Assembly: GCF_003063335.1 (NCBI RefSeq)
Contig: NZ_NERX01000005.1
Coordinates: 168,585-232,584, forward strand
From: Limnohabitans sp. MMS-10A-192
GTDB taxonomy: Bacteria > Pseudomonadota > Gammaproteobacteria > Burkholderiales > Burkholderiaceae_C
Length of the DNA stretch: 64,000 nt
Reading direction: 5' to 3'
Both the position numbers and the translations under genes were made by a program. Shown in pieces: positions 46,519 through 54,665 of the stretch (positions within the stretch are counted from its first letter, which is position 1; each line of letters begins with the position of its first letter). The notes under the pieces are model-generated. The model saw nothing but the letters and a program-made list of their open reading frames with translations, was not told the origin of the DNA and searched no databases.

Positions 46519-47106
46519 GTGAAGAAAACAATCAACGATCTCGAACACCTGGCCACCCTGCAGGACTATTACGCCCAACACCGGGTGTTGCCCTCGTACA
46601 CCAGGCTGATGTCGCTCCTGGGGTTCGCCTCCAAGTCCGGTATCAAAAAGGTGCTGGAGCGGCTGGAGGCTGCGGGCATGCTGGAGCGCACCTCTGATGG
46701 CGACTGGTCCCCGACCGATCGATTCTTTGACCGCTCAATTGCCAACCTGCCGGTTGCCGCTGGCATGCCCCTGCCAACAGCAGACGAGGGTGGCGAGCAG
46801 ATGACGCTGGACCGATTTTTGATCGCCCGGCCAGCCAACACGGTGCTGGTGCGGGTCAAAGGCGACTCAATGATCAATGCCGGGATCCACAGCGGAGATC
46901 TGGCTGTGGTCGAGCGGCGCAGCCAGGCCAACCCCGGAGAAGTGGTGGTCGCGGTCGTTGATGATGAATTCACACTGAAAACACTTGGACGAGACAAAGA
47001 CGGATATCACCTGCTTCCCGCCAACCCGGATTTCCCCACCATCCGGCCCAGCGGCAAACTTGAGATTTTTGGGGTTTTGGTTGGCCTTGTGCGCAAATAC
47101 ACATGA
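46519..47106 (+). CDS. LexA/CI-type self-cleaving repressor (S24 family)
   Basis: A 195-residue repressor. The N-terminal winged helix (TLQDYYAQHRVLPSYTRLMSLLGFASKSGIKKVLERLE) is LexA-like. The self-cleavage site is Ala81-Gly82 (PVAAGMP), with nucleophile Ser117 (VKGDSMINAGIHSGD) and base Lys154 (EFTLKTLG). It probably represses the element's own genes and is inactivated through RecA-ssDNA during DNA damage. The GTG start at 46519 lacks a ribosome site and is probably leaderless, as in lambda cI. It heads the plus-strand side of the element. Confidence 0.9.
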   Translation: MKKTINDLEHLATLQDYYAQHRVLPSYTRLMSLLGFASKSGIKKVLERLEAAGMLERTSDGDWSPTDRFFDRSIANLPVAAGMPLPTADEGGEQMTLDRFLIARPANTVLVRVKGDSMINAGIHSGDLAVVERRSQANPGEVVVAVVDDEFTLKTLGRDKDGYHLLPANPDFPTIRPSGKLEIFGVLVGLVRKYT

Positions 47107-47118
47107 GGCAAACCAACA

Positions 47119-48360
47119 ATGAAAATATTCAACCCTGCACATTTCCTGCGTCACATCTCGATGCCAACCCTGCGCGAATTCACCGACGCGCATCCCCTGG
47201 GCCAGAGCCTGGCCATTGACTGGAGCCTGGCGCAGGAACTGCTGCCCACCGTGGTCAATGAAGCAGTCGCGTTGCTTGATGCAACTATGCAGGGTGCAGA
47301 GATGACGCAAGCCGAGCGCGAGTCGGTTGAATACAAGTTGCACCTCTGGCACGACGACTTGCGCCGCGCACACCTGATGTCCAACGATCTCTCCATCCAA
47401 GAGTTTCAGACCTCATGCGCTGGTGATCGCGAGGTGCAGGAGGCATTTGCCAGCCGCGATGCCCGCGAGCAGTCTCTGTGGATGTTGACCTTTCGGGACA
47501 CCGCATTTCGCAACGCTGAAATGCACATTGCCTTTCAGGCCAAATCCAATGGCAAGTACTGGAAAAAACACCGCATCCAGCCTGGGCTCGACCCAATGCA
47601 AGACCGCATCAAACTCGATGCCTTTTGCCACGAGGTGGCCAAGCTTTACAAGAGCGTGGGCGGTGGCGATGGCACTCACATTGAGGTCAGCAAACGGGCC
47701 GCCGACGGTAGCGTGCAACTGACCATTTACATCGAAGGCCCCGTCACGGCGATCGCACATTTTTCCGAGAATAGTTTCAAGCGCATCAACACCCGCATCG
47801 CGCTGGAGACTGCGTTGGTGTACCAGCCGTCGACTGGCTTCATTGAAACCGTGGTCAAGGGTGGTGCCAAAAATCATGGCGCGGTGCTTGAGCTCTTTGG
47901 CAAGCATGTGGTGGAGACAGCCATCAAGCCAGAAGAAATTGAGAAGACACGCTACAAACTCAACGCCTTGCGCGACGGCTTGATGGAGCCGTTTGAGGAC
48001 TGGTCTGCCTACGGCGTTGAAAAAGTTCGCCTGCGCCGGGCACGCTTCACGCCCATGGGACGCACCGGCATTTCGTTTCAGGTGGAAGCACCATCGGCCA
48101 AAGACCAGGACGATGCAATCCGGCTGGCGCTGACGGGACTCAAAGTGCATCACTCCTTCGAGTCGGAATACAACATGAGCAGTGCCTCGGTCATTGTCTA
48201 CACACTGGCTACCGAAAGCCGCAAGGCCGGACACTTCAGCTTTGATATCTCCGCCACGGGCTCTTCGACCATCAAAAACCTGGCTGATAAAAATCAGCCC
48301 ACAGCACTTGCTGTATTGCGTTCGTTGAACGTGATCGAAGCAGAAGAGGTTGCGGCGTGA
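47119..48360 (+). CDS. Uncharacterised protein downstream of the LexA-type repressor
   Basis: A 413-residue soluble protein with no signal peptide or membrane helix. I do not recognise a domain. It has mixed helix and strand character, with a basic stretch around VEKVRLRRARFTPMG. It begins 12 bases after the repressor stop, and its own stop overlaps the next gene by 4 bases, so all three are probably co-transcribed. The position suggests a role tied to damage response or to regulation of the element. Confidence 0.7.
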   Translation: MKIFNPAHFLRHISMPTLREFTDAHPLGQSLAIDWSLAQELLPTVVNEAVALLDATMQGAEMTQAERESVEYKLHLWHDDLRRAHLMSNDLSIQEFQTSCAGDREVQEAFASRDAREQSLWMLTFRDTAFRNAEMHIAFQAKSNGKYWKKHRIQPGLDPMQDRIKLDAFCHEVAKLYKSVGGGDGTHIEVSKRAADGSVQLTIYIEGPVTAIAHFSENSFKRINTRIALETALVYQPSTGFIETVVKGGAKNHGAVLELFGKHVVETAIKPEEIEKTRYKLNALRDGLMEPFEDWSAYGVEKVRLRRARFTPMGRTGISFQVEAPSAKDQDDAIRLALTGLKVHHSFESEYNMSSASVIVYTLATESRKAGHFSFDISATGSSTIKNLADKNQPTALAVLRSLNVIEAEEVAA

Positions 48361-49322
48361 GTCTTGCGCAAATCAGTGCCACCAGCGTGTTGTGCCAACT
48401 CCTTGAGCGAGAAAAGCCCGAGGTCAACGGCATGACTCTGTTGGGTGGTGAATATGGGAACGCCGGACGAGATTTGTTGCGTGAACGCCTGCTCGTGGTT
48501 GGCGCGTCACTCTCGCACGTGACCTGCCCTGAGTGTGGTGTGGAACTGGCGCGCGTCGCTCGTGATCTCGCCCATGAAAACATCCTGCTCTCGTGCGATG
48601 AATGCGGCGAAGTCACCAGCCCGAGGCTATTGCAAGAAACCTACAAGGTGAGCTTGCCCAAGTTCATCGACCGGCTGATGCTTGGGTTGGGGACCCAGCC
48701 CAGCGCCAAGAAAGAAGTTGCCACCGAGATAGCCTGGCGTATCGGGGTCACGGAGCCGGTGCGCGGCAAGCCGCTGACCTGGTACTTTGCTCGCCACCTG
48801 CATGACCACAGGGTGGCGCAGCGGTTGGTGGAAACTATCAGGCAGGACCAGGCGCACAAGTCTGCAAAGGTGATCACCAGCAGCGCTTTGCCACTGCCCG
48901 AGGGCTCGCCCCTGATAGGGTTTGATGTGGTCCACCTCAGTGACGTGGCACGCATCTCGCAAAGCAAGTTTGAGTTCTTCAACGACCGTATTACCGTGCC
49001 AGTTGCCGCTCCGGTTGAGGACACCCAGTTTCGAACTACCCTGCGCCTGGTTCGCACTGAGAGCAAGGCGCGCGTGGATGGCGTTGACTATGCGCTGGAG
49101 CCACGGCAGAAAGATTTATTGCTGGCGCTGATGGACGATTTTGATCGTGAGATGGACCGTGATGCATTGCGTACAGCATGCAGATCACAAGCCGATTCGT
49201 TTTCGCCAAGCAAGGTGTTTGAACGAATTCCGGTGGTCTACAAGCAATTCATCAAGTACCAGTCCGGTGACGGCGTTTACGCCTTGCAAATACCAGAGGA
49301 AGACCGTGACTGGCTGACCTGA
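48357..49322 (+). CDS. Uncharacterised zinc-ribbon protein
   Basis: A 321-residue protein with a putative zinc ribbon: two Cys-x2-Cys pairs in THVTCPECGVELARV-type sequence (CPEC) and SCDECGE about 27 residues later. The C-terminal part (LEPRQKDLLLALMDDFDREMDRDALRTAC...) resembles a winged-helix DNA-binding segment. The GTG start overlaps the previous stop (GTGA). It is translationally linked to the 413-residue protein; function is unknown. A terminator follows 36 bases after the stop. Confidence 0.7.
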   Translation: MSLAQISATSVLCQLLEREKPEVNGMTLLGGEYGNAGRDLLRERLLVVGASLSHVTCPECGVELARVARDLAHENILLSCDECGEVTSPRLLQETYKVSLPKFIDRLMLGLGTQPSAKKEVATEIAWRIGVTEPVRGKPLTWYFARHLHDHRVAQRLVETIRQDQAHKSAKVITSSALPLPEGSPLIGFDVVHLSDVARISQSKFEFFNDRITVPVAAPVEDTQFRTTLRLVRTESKARVDGVDYALEPRQKDLLLALMDDFDREMDRDALRTACRSQADSFSPSKVFERIPVVYKQFIKYQSGDGVYALQIPEEDRDWLT

Positions 49323-49357
49323 GTCACTGCAACCTGCACCAGCCCGCAGGCCCACCT

Positions 49358-49394
49358 AAAACCCGGCGCTCACCAGTACGAGCCCGGGTTTTTT
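49358..49394 (+). terminator. Rho-independent terminator after the zinc-ribbon gene
   Basis: AAAACCCGG (49358-49366) pairs with CCGGGTTTT (49384-49392), followed by TT. It separates the repressor unit from the replication module. Confidence 0.85.
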
Positions 49395-49546
49395 GCATTT
49401 TGTCCGCACGAAACGCATTTGAGGAATGCTGCTGAGGAGTCTGAGGATCGGTTTGAGGAATCCCGATTGTTGAAATTCATCTCACTGGTTAGCGAGGCAA
49501 ACGAGCTTCAAAAAACCGGGGTTTTTTCAACACCAAGGAGATTCAA

Positions 49547-49765
49547 TTGCAATCCGCAGAAAAGGTCAAGCACCTCAACCAAACCCAGTTAGCAGAGCGC
49601 TGGGACGTCGCTGAAGCGACGCTAGAAAGATGGCGCAGCGACGGCATCGGTCCGGTCTTCATGAAGATACAGGGCCGCGTGCTGTACCGCGTCGAAGACA
49701 TCGAAGCATTCGAGTCCGACAGCTTGCGCCAAAGCACCTCCAGTGCAGTGGGAGGTGCAGCATGA
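49547..49765 (+). CDS. Small MerR/excisionase-like HTH protein
   Basis: A 72-residue DNA-binding protein. The helix-turn-helix and wing are LNQTQLAERWDVAEATLERWRSDGIGP and FMKIQGRVLYRVEDIEAFE, as in excisionase/AlpA-like (HTH_17) proteins. The TTG start follows AAGGAG with 6 bases between. Its stop overlaps the next start. It may act as a recombination directionality factor or regulate the downstream module. Confidence 0.8.
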   Translation: MQSAEKVKHLNQTQLAERWDVAEATLERWRSDGIGPVFMKIQGRVLYRVEDIEAFESDSLRQSTSSAVGGAA

Positions 49766-50247
49766 GCACGTTACCGCTTGATCATCCCGATCAAATTTTG
49801 TCCATCCCCGTGGGCGCATTGGCTGAGCAATCCGCCGAGTCGCTGTTCCAGCTCAAAAACAACGCGGCCGATTTTTTGGTGATGGCCAAGACCATCGTCG
49901 AGCACATCGACCGGGCGCTGGATTTGAAGTACTCAGCGCAAGCCCACCAACTGCGTCTGGCTGCAGGCAAAGACACCGGCGTAGTTCATTTCGATGACGG
50001 CCGCGTGCACATCACTGCTGATCTTCCCAAAAAGATCGAGTGGGACCAGGCCCGCCTCGCTGACATCACGCAGCGCATTGCCGCCAACGGCGACAACCCG
50101 GCCGAGTACGTCGAGATCAGCTACCGCGTCTCGGAAACCAAGTTCAACGCGTGGCCCGAATCGCTCAAGAGTTCGTTCTCTGCGGCCCGCACCCTCAAAA
50201 CCGGCAAGCCGGGTTTTCGTCTCGCACTTCAAGGAGAAAACAAATGA
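49762..50247 (+). CDS. Uncharacterised protein of the replication module
   Basis: A 161-residue soluble protein with no recognised domain. It has a long amphipathic helix (ESLFQLKNNAADFLVMAKTI) and a C-terminal basic strand-rich part. The ATG overlaps the HTH gene stop, and its own stop overlaps the RecA-like ATPase start, so it is made in fixed ratio with both. In comparable phage modules, genes in this position often encode host-nuclease inhibitors or recombination helpers, but that is not shown here. Confidence 0.65.
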   Translation: MSTLPLDHPDQILSIPVGALAEQSAESLFQLKNNAADFLVMAKTIVEHIDRALDLKYSAQAHQLRLAAGKDTGVVHFDDGRVHITADLPKKIEWDQARLADITQRIAANGDNPAEYVEISYRVSETKFNAWPESLKSSFSAARTLKTGKPGFRLALQGENK

Positions 50248-51176
50248 GCCTTCCCATCATCACCGCTGACCAGCGCCTGGCCGAACGCCGTGGCGTCAAA
50301 GGCGTACTCGTCGGCAAAAGCGGCATCGGCAAAACCTCGCAGCTGTGGACCCTCAAACCCAGCGCCACTTTGTTCTTTGACCTGGAAGCGGGCGACCTCG
50401 CAGTCGAAGGCTGGGCAGGTGACACGGTGCGCCCACGCACATGGCAGGAGTGCCGCGACTTTGCCGTCTTCATTGGCGGCCCCAACCCGGCGCTGCGCGA
50501 TGACCAGCCCTACAGCCAGGCGCACTTTGATGCGGTGTGCCAGCGTTTCGGTGAGTCCTCCTCCATGGACAAGTACGACACCGTGTTCGTGGACTCGATC
50601 ACCGTGGCCGGTCGTCTGTGCCTGCAGTGGTGCAAAGGTCAGCCCCAAGCCTTTTCAGAAAAAACCGGCAAGCCTGATAGCCGGGGTGCTTACGGCTTGA
50701 TGGGTCAAGAAATGATCGGCTGGCTGACTCACTTGCAGCACACCCGGCGCAAGAACGTGTGGTTCGTCGGCATCCTGAACGAAGCGCTGGACGACTTCAA
50801 CCGCCGCGTATTTTCTCTGCAGGTTGATGGCTCCAAAACCGGACTGGAGTTGCCCGGCATCGTCGATGAGGTGGTCACGCTGACCGAGCTCAAGGGTGAT
50901 GACGGTAGCAGCTACCGCGCTTTTGTCTGCCACACGCTCAACAACTGGGGCTATCCGGCCAAAGACCGCTCGGGTCGCCTGGACGCCATTGAGGAGCCCG
51001 ACCTGGGCCGCCTCATGGAAAAGATTGCTGGCCCGGCCAAGCCCGCACCAGAGCGGCTCGACTTTGCACGGCCCGCCAGCAGTGTTCCTGCTTTGCCAGA
51101 AGCCCGCACCTCAACTGAGACAAGCACAGACACCAGCTTCGACCCCACTTCCTTCAACCCCACTCAGGAGTCCTGA
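50244..51176 (+). CDS. RecA-like P-loop ATPase (AAA_24 / Sak4 type)
   Basis: A 310-residue ATPase. Walker A is VLVGKSGIGKTSQ (about 23-34), and Walker B-like hydrophobic strand plus Asp is YDTVFVDSITVAG. The fold resembles phage AAA_24 or Sak4 single-strand annealing/recombinase ATPases. The C-terminal tail is low complexity (Ser, Thr, Pro). It is followed after 2 bases by an ssDNA-binding-like protein, the usual Sak4 partner. Its likely role is homologous recombination during element replication. Confidence 0.82.
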   Translation: MSLPIITADQRLAERRGVKGVLVGKSGIGKTSQLWTLKPSATLFFDLEAGDLAVEGWAGDTVRPRTWQECRDFAVFIGGPNPALRDDQPYSQAHFDAVCQRFGESSSMDKYDTVFVDSITVAGRLCLQWCKGQPQAFSEKTGKPDSRGAYGLMGQEMIGWLTHLQHTRRKNVWFVGILNEALDDFNRRVFSLQVDGSKTGLELPGIVDEVVTLTELKGDDGSSYRAFVCHTLNNWGYPAKDRSGRLDAIEEPDLGRLMEKIAGPAKPAPERLDFARPASSVPALPEARTSTETSTDTSFDPTSFNPTQES

Positions 51177-51178
51177 AC

Positions 51179-51781
51179 ATGACTTACTTCGATTTCAATT
51201 CCGCGTCTGAACAAACCTCTTTCGACCTGATCCCCAAAGGCACGCTGGTGCGCGTGCGCATGACCATCAAACCCGGCGGCTTCGATGACGCCTCACAAGG
51301 CTGGACCGGCGGTTATGCCACCCGAAGCAGCACCACCGGCTCGGTGTATCTCAACTGCGAATTCGTGGTGACCGATGGTGAGTTTGCGCGACGCAAGATG
51401 TGGTCACTCATTGGTCTGCACAGTCCAAAGGGACCTGAGTGGGCCAACATGGGCCGTACCATGGTGAAGGCCATCCTGAACTCGGCGCGCAACGTCCAGC
51501 CGGGTGACAACAGCCAGGCCGCCCAGAACGCCCGGCGTATCAGCGGCTTTGCGGATCTGGATGGCATTGAGTTCCTGGGCAAGGTGGACTGGGACAAAGA
51601 CCAGAACGGCCAGGACAAGGCGGTCATCAAGGCGGCAGTGACGCCTGACAACAAGGACTACGCCGCTGCCATGGGTGCACCGCGAGCGCCTGCTCCGGTC
51701 AGTGCTGCGCCCGCAGCCAACGCCTATGCCCAAGCCACAGGTCGTGCGCCGGTTCCCGGTCGTCCGAGCTGGGCGCAGTAA
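51179..51781 (+). CDS. Single-stranded DNA-binding protein-like (DUF669 type)
   Basis: A 200-residue protein. The core FDLIPKGTLVRVRMTIKPGG and GSVYLNCEFVVTDGEFARRKMWSLIGLHS looks like the OB-type beta-barrel of phage DUF669 proteins. A flexible Ala/Pro tail (APAPVSAAPAANAYAQ) ends in GRPSWAQ. It likely coats ssDNA and loads the neighbouring ATPase. The gene starts 2 bases after the ATPase stop. Confidence 0.78.
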   Translation: MTYFDFNSASEQTSFDLIPKGTLVRVRMTIKPGGFDDASQGWTGGYATRSSTTGSVYLNCEFVVTDGEFARRKMWSLIGLHSPKGPEWANMGRTMVKAILNSARNVQPGDNSQAAQNARRISGFADLDGIEFLGKVDWDKDQNGQDKAVIKAAVTPDNKDYAAAMGAPRAPAPVSAAPAANAYAQATGRAPVPGRPSWAQ

Positions 51782-51796
51782 GCGGAGGTCACAGCC

Positions 51797-53509
51797 ATGA
51801 TGCTTCGACCCCGCCAATCCCTGCTGGTCCAACGCACCCTGGACGCGCTCGCTCTGCATGGCAACACGCTGGCTGTCGCACCCACCGGGTCTGGTAAGAC
51901 CATCATGTTGTCGGCGGTGGTCGGCAAGATGTTGTCTGAGCCGGATGCCAAGGCCTGCGTGCTGGCACACCGCACCGAACTTACGGGTCAGAACCGGGCC
52001 AAGTTCGCCCGCGTCAATCCGGGCTTGAGCACCTCGGTCTTTGATGCCCAGGAAAAATCCTGGGCGGGTGATGCCACCTTTGCGATGGTGCAAACCCTCT
52101 CGCGGCCCATGAACCTTGCGCAGATGCCCACGCTTGATTTGCTGGTCATCGATGAGGCGCACCACGCGTCCTCGCCCAGCTACCGGGTGGTCATTGACCA
52201 GGTGTTGGCCAAGAATCCCAAGGCTGCCATCTGCGGCCTGACCGCTACGCCTAACCGGGGTGACGGCAAGGGCCTGCGCGAGGTGTTCTCCAACGTGGCC
52301 GACCAGATCAGTCTGGGCGAGATGATCGCAAGCGGCCATCTGGTCTCACCGCGAACCTTTGTGATTGATGTCGGTGCGCAGGAAGCATTGCAGAACGTGC
52401 GCCGTACAGCGATCGACTTCGACATGGAGCAGGTGGCCACGATTCTCAACAAATCGCTGATCACTGACGCCGTGATTGCGCACTGGAAGCAAAAAGCGGC
52501 AGACCGCAAGACCATCGTTTTTTGTTCCACCGTGGCCCACGCGCAAAGTGTTTGCGAGGCGTTTGTGGCTTCCGGTGTGTCGTCCGTGCTGATCCATGGC
52601 GAGCTGTCGCCGGTTGAACGCCAAACAAGGCTGCAAGCATTTGAGACCGGCAGCGCCCAGGTGGTGGTCAATGTGGCGGTGCTCACCGAGGGCTACGACT
52701 ACACACCCACGTCTTGTGTGGTGTTGCTTCGCCCGAGCTCCTACAAGTCCACCTTCATTCAGATGGTTGGGCGTGGTCTGCGCACGGTGGACCCGCAGGA
52801 GTTTCCCGGCGTTATCAAGTCCGATTGTGTAGTGCTGGATTTCGGCACGGCCAGTCTGATGCATGGTGCGCTGGAGCAAGAGGTCAACCTCGATGGCCAC
52901 ACGCATGAGGGAGAAGCACCCACCAAAGAGTGTCCGGAGTGCGACGCATCCGTGCCGCTGTCTTGCATGGAGTGCCCGCTCTGCGGCTATGTCTGGGTGC
53001 GCCAGCCAGAAGACATCGGCGCACTCTCGGATTTCATCATGAGTGAAATCGACTTGCTCAAGCGCTCGAATTTCCGGTGGTGCGATCTGTTTGGCGCTGA
53101 CGACGCCTTGATGGCTACGGGCTTTACGGCTTGGGGCGGCGTGTTTTTCCTGAACGGCCGCTGGCATGCCATCGGTGGAGCCAAGTCGCTGCGTCCCACT
53201 TTGCTGGCTGTGGGCGAGCGCACCGTGTGCATGGCGCGCGCTGATGACTGGCTCAACGACCACGAGTCGGCTGACTCGGCGCACAAGACCAGGCGCTGGC
53301 TCAACGAGCCGCCCACGGTCAAGCAACTGGTCTACCTGCCAGAGGCGATGCGGACCGATTTCGGCATGACGCGCTACCAGGCTTCCGCTTTGTTGTCGTT
53401 TCAGTTCAACCGCAAAGAGATTCAGCGTTTGGTCACCGCTGCCAATGACGCGCATCACGGCAGCGCCACCAGCCACAGCAGCTACCCCCATGTTTTGGAG
53501 GCGGCTTGA
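51797..53509 (+). CDS. SF2 DEAH-box helicase
   Basis: A 570-residue helicase. Walker A is VAPTGSGKTIML (about 28), DEAH is VIDEAHHAS (about 117), motif III is TATPNR, and motif VI is QMVGRGLRT. A Cys-rich metal site (CPECDASVPLSCMECPLCG) follows the helicase core, a feature of phage helicases of the UvsW/RecQ-like group. The long C-terminus is unassigned. The stop overlaps the next start by 4 bases. Role: unwinding or branch remodelling in element replication. Confidence 0.88.
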   Translation: MMLRPRQSLLVQRTLDALALHGNTLAVAPTGSGKTIMLSAVVGKMLSEPDAKACVLAHRTELTGQNRAKFARVNPGLSTSVFDAQEKSWAGDATFAMVQTLSRPMNLAQMPTLDLLVIDEAHHASSPSYRVVIDQVLAKNPKAAICGLTATPNRGDGKGLREVFSNVADQISLGEMIASGHLVSPRTFVIDVGAQEALQNVRRTAIDFDMEQVATILNKSLITDAVIAHWKQKAADRKTIVFCSTVAHAQSVCEAFVASGVSSVLIHGELSPVERQTRLQAFETGSAQVVVNVAVLTEGYDYTPTSCVVLLRPSSYKSTFIQMVGRGLRTVDPQEFPGVIKSDCVVLDFGTASLMHGALEQEVNLDGHTHEGEAPTKECPECDASVPLSCMECPLCGYVWVRQPEDIGALSDFIMSEIDLLKRSNFRWCDLFGADDALMATGFTAWGGVFFLNGRWHAIGGAKSLRPTLLAVGERTVCMARADDWLNDHESADSAHKTRRWLNEPPTVKQLVYLPEAMRTDFGMTRYQASALLSFQFNRKEIQRLVTAANDAHHGSATSHSSYPHVLEAA

Positions 53510-53910
53510 AGTGCGCGGTCTGTGCCCGCCAGGCCAAAGGCTACGGCTGGTTTAACCCCAGCCTCAAACGAAGCGACCCCGGTCGCTATTCAGACAAATG
53601 GGTGTTTTGCTCTCGCCGCTGCCAAAACGCCTTCTCAACACTCATGAATAAGACGGAGGGACAAATGATTAATCCAAGTGAAATGGAAACCACCGCCATG
53701 GGCGCGTGCCTGCAACCACTGGGCGAGTTCGTGAGCGGCATCGGCATGGACCGCCCGCTGGCCAGTTACAGCCGCATTGAGGTGCTGACACTGATTGATG
53801 TCGTGGTCACGGCCTACCAAGGCCAGATGACGGCTGAGCACGAACGCATGGCCGCACGCGACCGGTCGTTTTTGCAAGAGCGCCTGAGCTTGCAGAAGGG
53901 TCGTGTGTGA
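53506..53910 (+). CDS. Small zinc-finger-like protein (possibly DUF6511)
   Basis: A 134-residue protein. The N-terminus has two Cys pairs (CAVCARQAKGYGW and FCSRRCQNAF), consistent with a small metal site as in DUF6511-type proteins. A helical C-terminal part follows (ASYSRIEVLTLIDVVVTAYQ). The TTG start overlaps the helicase stop (TTGA). Function is unknown; it belongs to the replication module by position. Confidence 0.7.
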   Translation: MKCAVCARQAKGYGWFNPSLKRSDPGRYSDKWVFCSRRCQNAFSTLMNKTEGQMINPSEMETTAMGACLQPLGEFVSGIGMDRPLASYSRIEVLTLIDVVVTAYQGQMTAEHERMAARDRSFLQERLSLQKGRV

Positions 53911-54665
53911 TGCTGGACTTCAACGCCCGCCCCAAAATTCAGGAACAGATCAGCCAGCTCATTGATGCAGCATTGACCCGCGAGCGCGCTGGCCAGACGC
54001 CGCGCGACTACCTGGGCGCGTCGCGCTTGGGCGTTTCATGCGAGCGCGCGCTGCAATACGAGTACACGCACACACCGGTGGACGACGGCCGTGATTTTTC
54101 AGGCCGCTTGCTGCGCATCTTTGAGGTAGGCCACACGCTGGAAGACCTGGCCATCCGCTGGCTGCGCATGGCGGGGTTTGACCTGTACACGCGAAAAGTC
54201 CAAGGGGGTCAGTTTGGCTTCTCGGTGGCAGGTGGACGGATCCGTGGTCACGTCGACGGGATCTTGAACACCGGGCCTGCTGACCTGGGCGTGAGCTACC
54301 CGGCGCTCTGGGAGTTCAAGACCATGAACGACAAGTCCTGGCGCGACACCGTCAAACTCGGGGTGGCCAAGTCCAAGCCGGTCTATGCCGCACAGGTTGC
54401 GGTCTACCAGGCCTACATGGAAGCCAGCATTCCGGGCATCTCTGCCAACCCGGCGCTTTTCACCGCCATCAACAAAGACACCCAGGAAATCTGGTTCGAG
54501 TTGCTGCCCTTTGACGGCGGGCTGGCGCAGCGCATGTCCGACCGAGCTGTGCGCGTGATCACTGCCACCAGTGCAAGCGAGGTCTTGCCGCGCTTTGCCA
54601 CCACACCTACCCACATTGAGTGCAAGTTCTGCGCTTGGCAGGACCGCTGCTGGGGGACTCAATGA
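53910..54665 (+). CDS. PD-(D/E)xK nuclease with Cas4/RecB-like Fe-S site
   Basis: A 251-residue exonuclease-like protein. The active site shows D in RGHVDGILN and E-x-K in ALWEFKTMN (about 134-136), with an upstream His (VGHTLEDLA). Four cysteines, one in SCERALQYE near residue 50 and three in CKFCAWQDRCW at the C-terminus, match the iron-sulfur cluster of Cas4/AddB-type nucleases. No CRISPR array or other cas genes are near, so it is a phage-type recombination exonuclease. The ATG at 53910 overlaps the previous stop. Confidence 0.82.
   Translation: MLDFNARPKIQEQISQLIDAALTRERAGQTPRDYLGASRLGVSCERALQYEYTHTPVDDGRDFSGRLLRIFEVGHTLEDLAIRWLRMAGFDLYTRKVQGGQFGFSVAGGRIRGHVDGILNTGPADLGVSYPALWEFKTMNDKSWRDTVKLGVAKSKPVYAAQVAVYQAYMEASIPGISANPALFTAINKDTQEIWFELLPFDGGLAQRMSDRAVRVITATSASEVLPRFATTPTHIECKFCAWQDRCWGTQ

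Noticed and set aside
49510..49527. AAAAAACC-GG-GGTTTTTT as a second terminator
   Set aside because: The loop would be only two bases, so it cannot fold well as RNA; the real terminator is at 49358.
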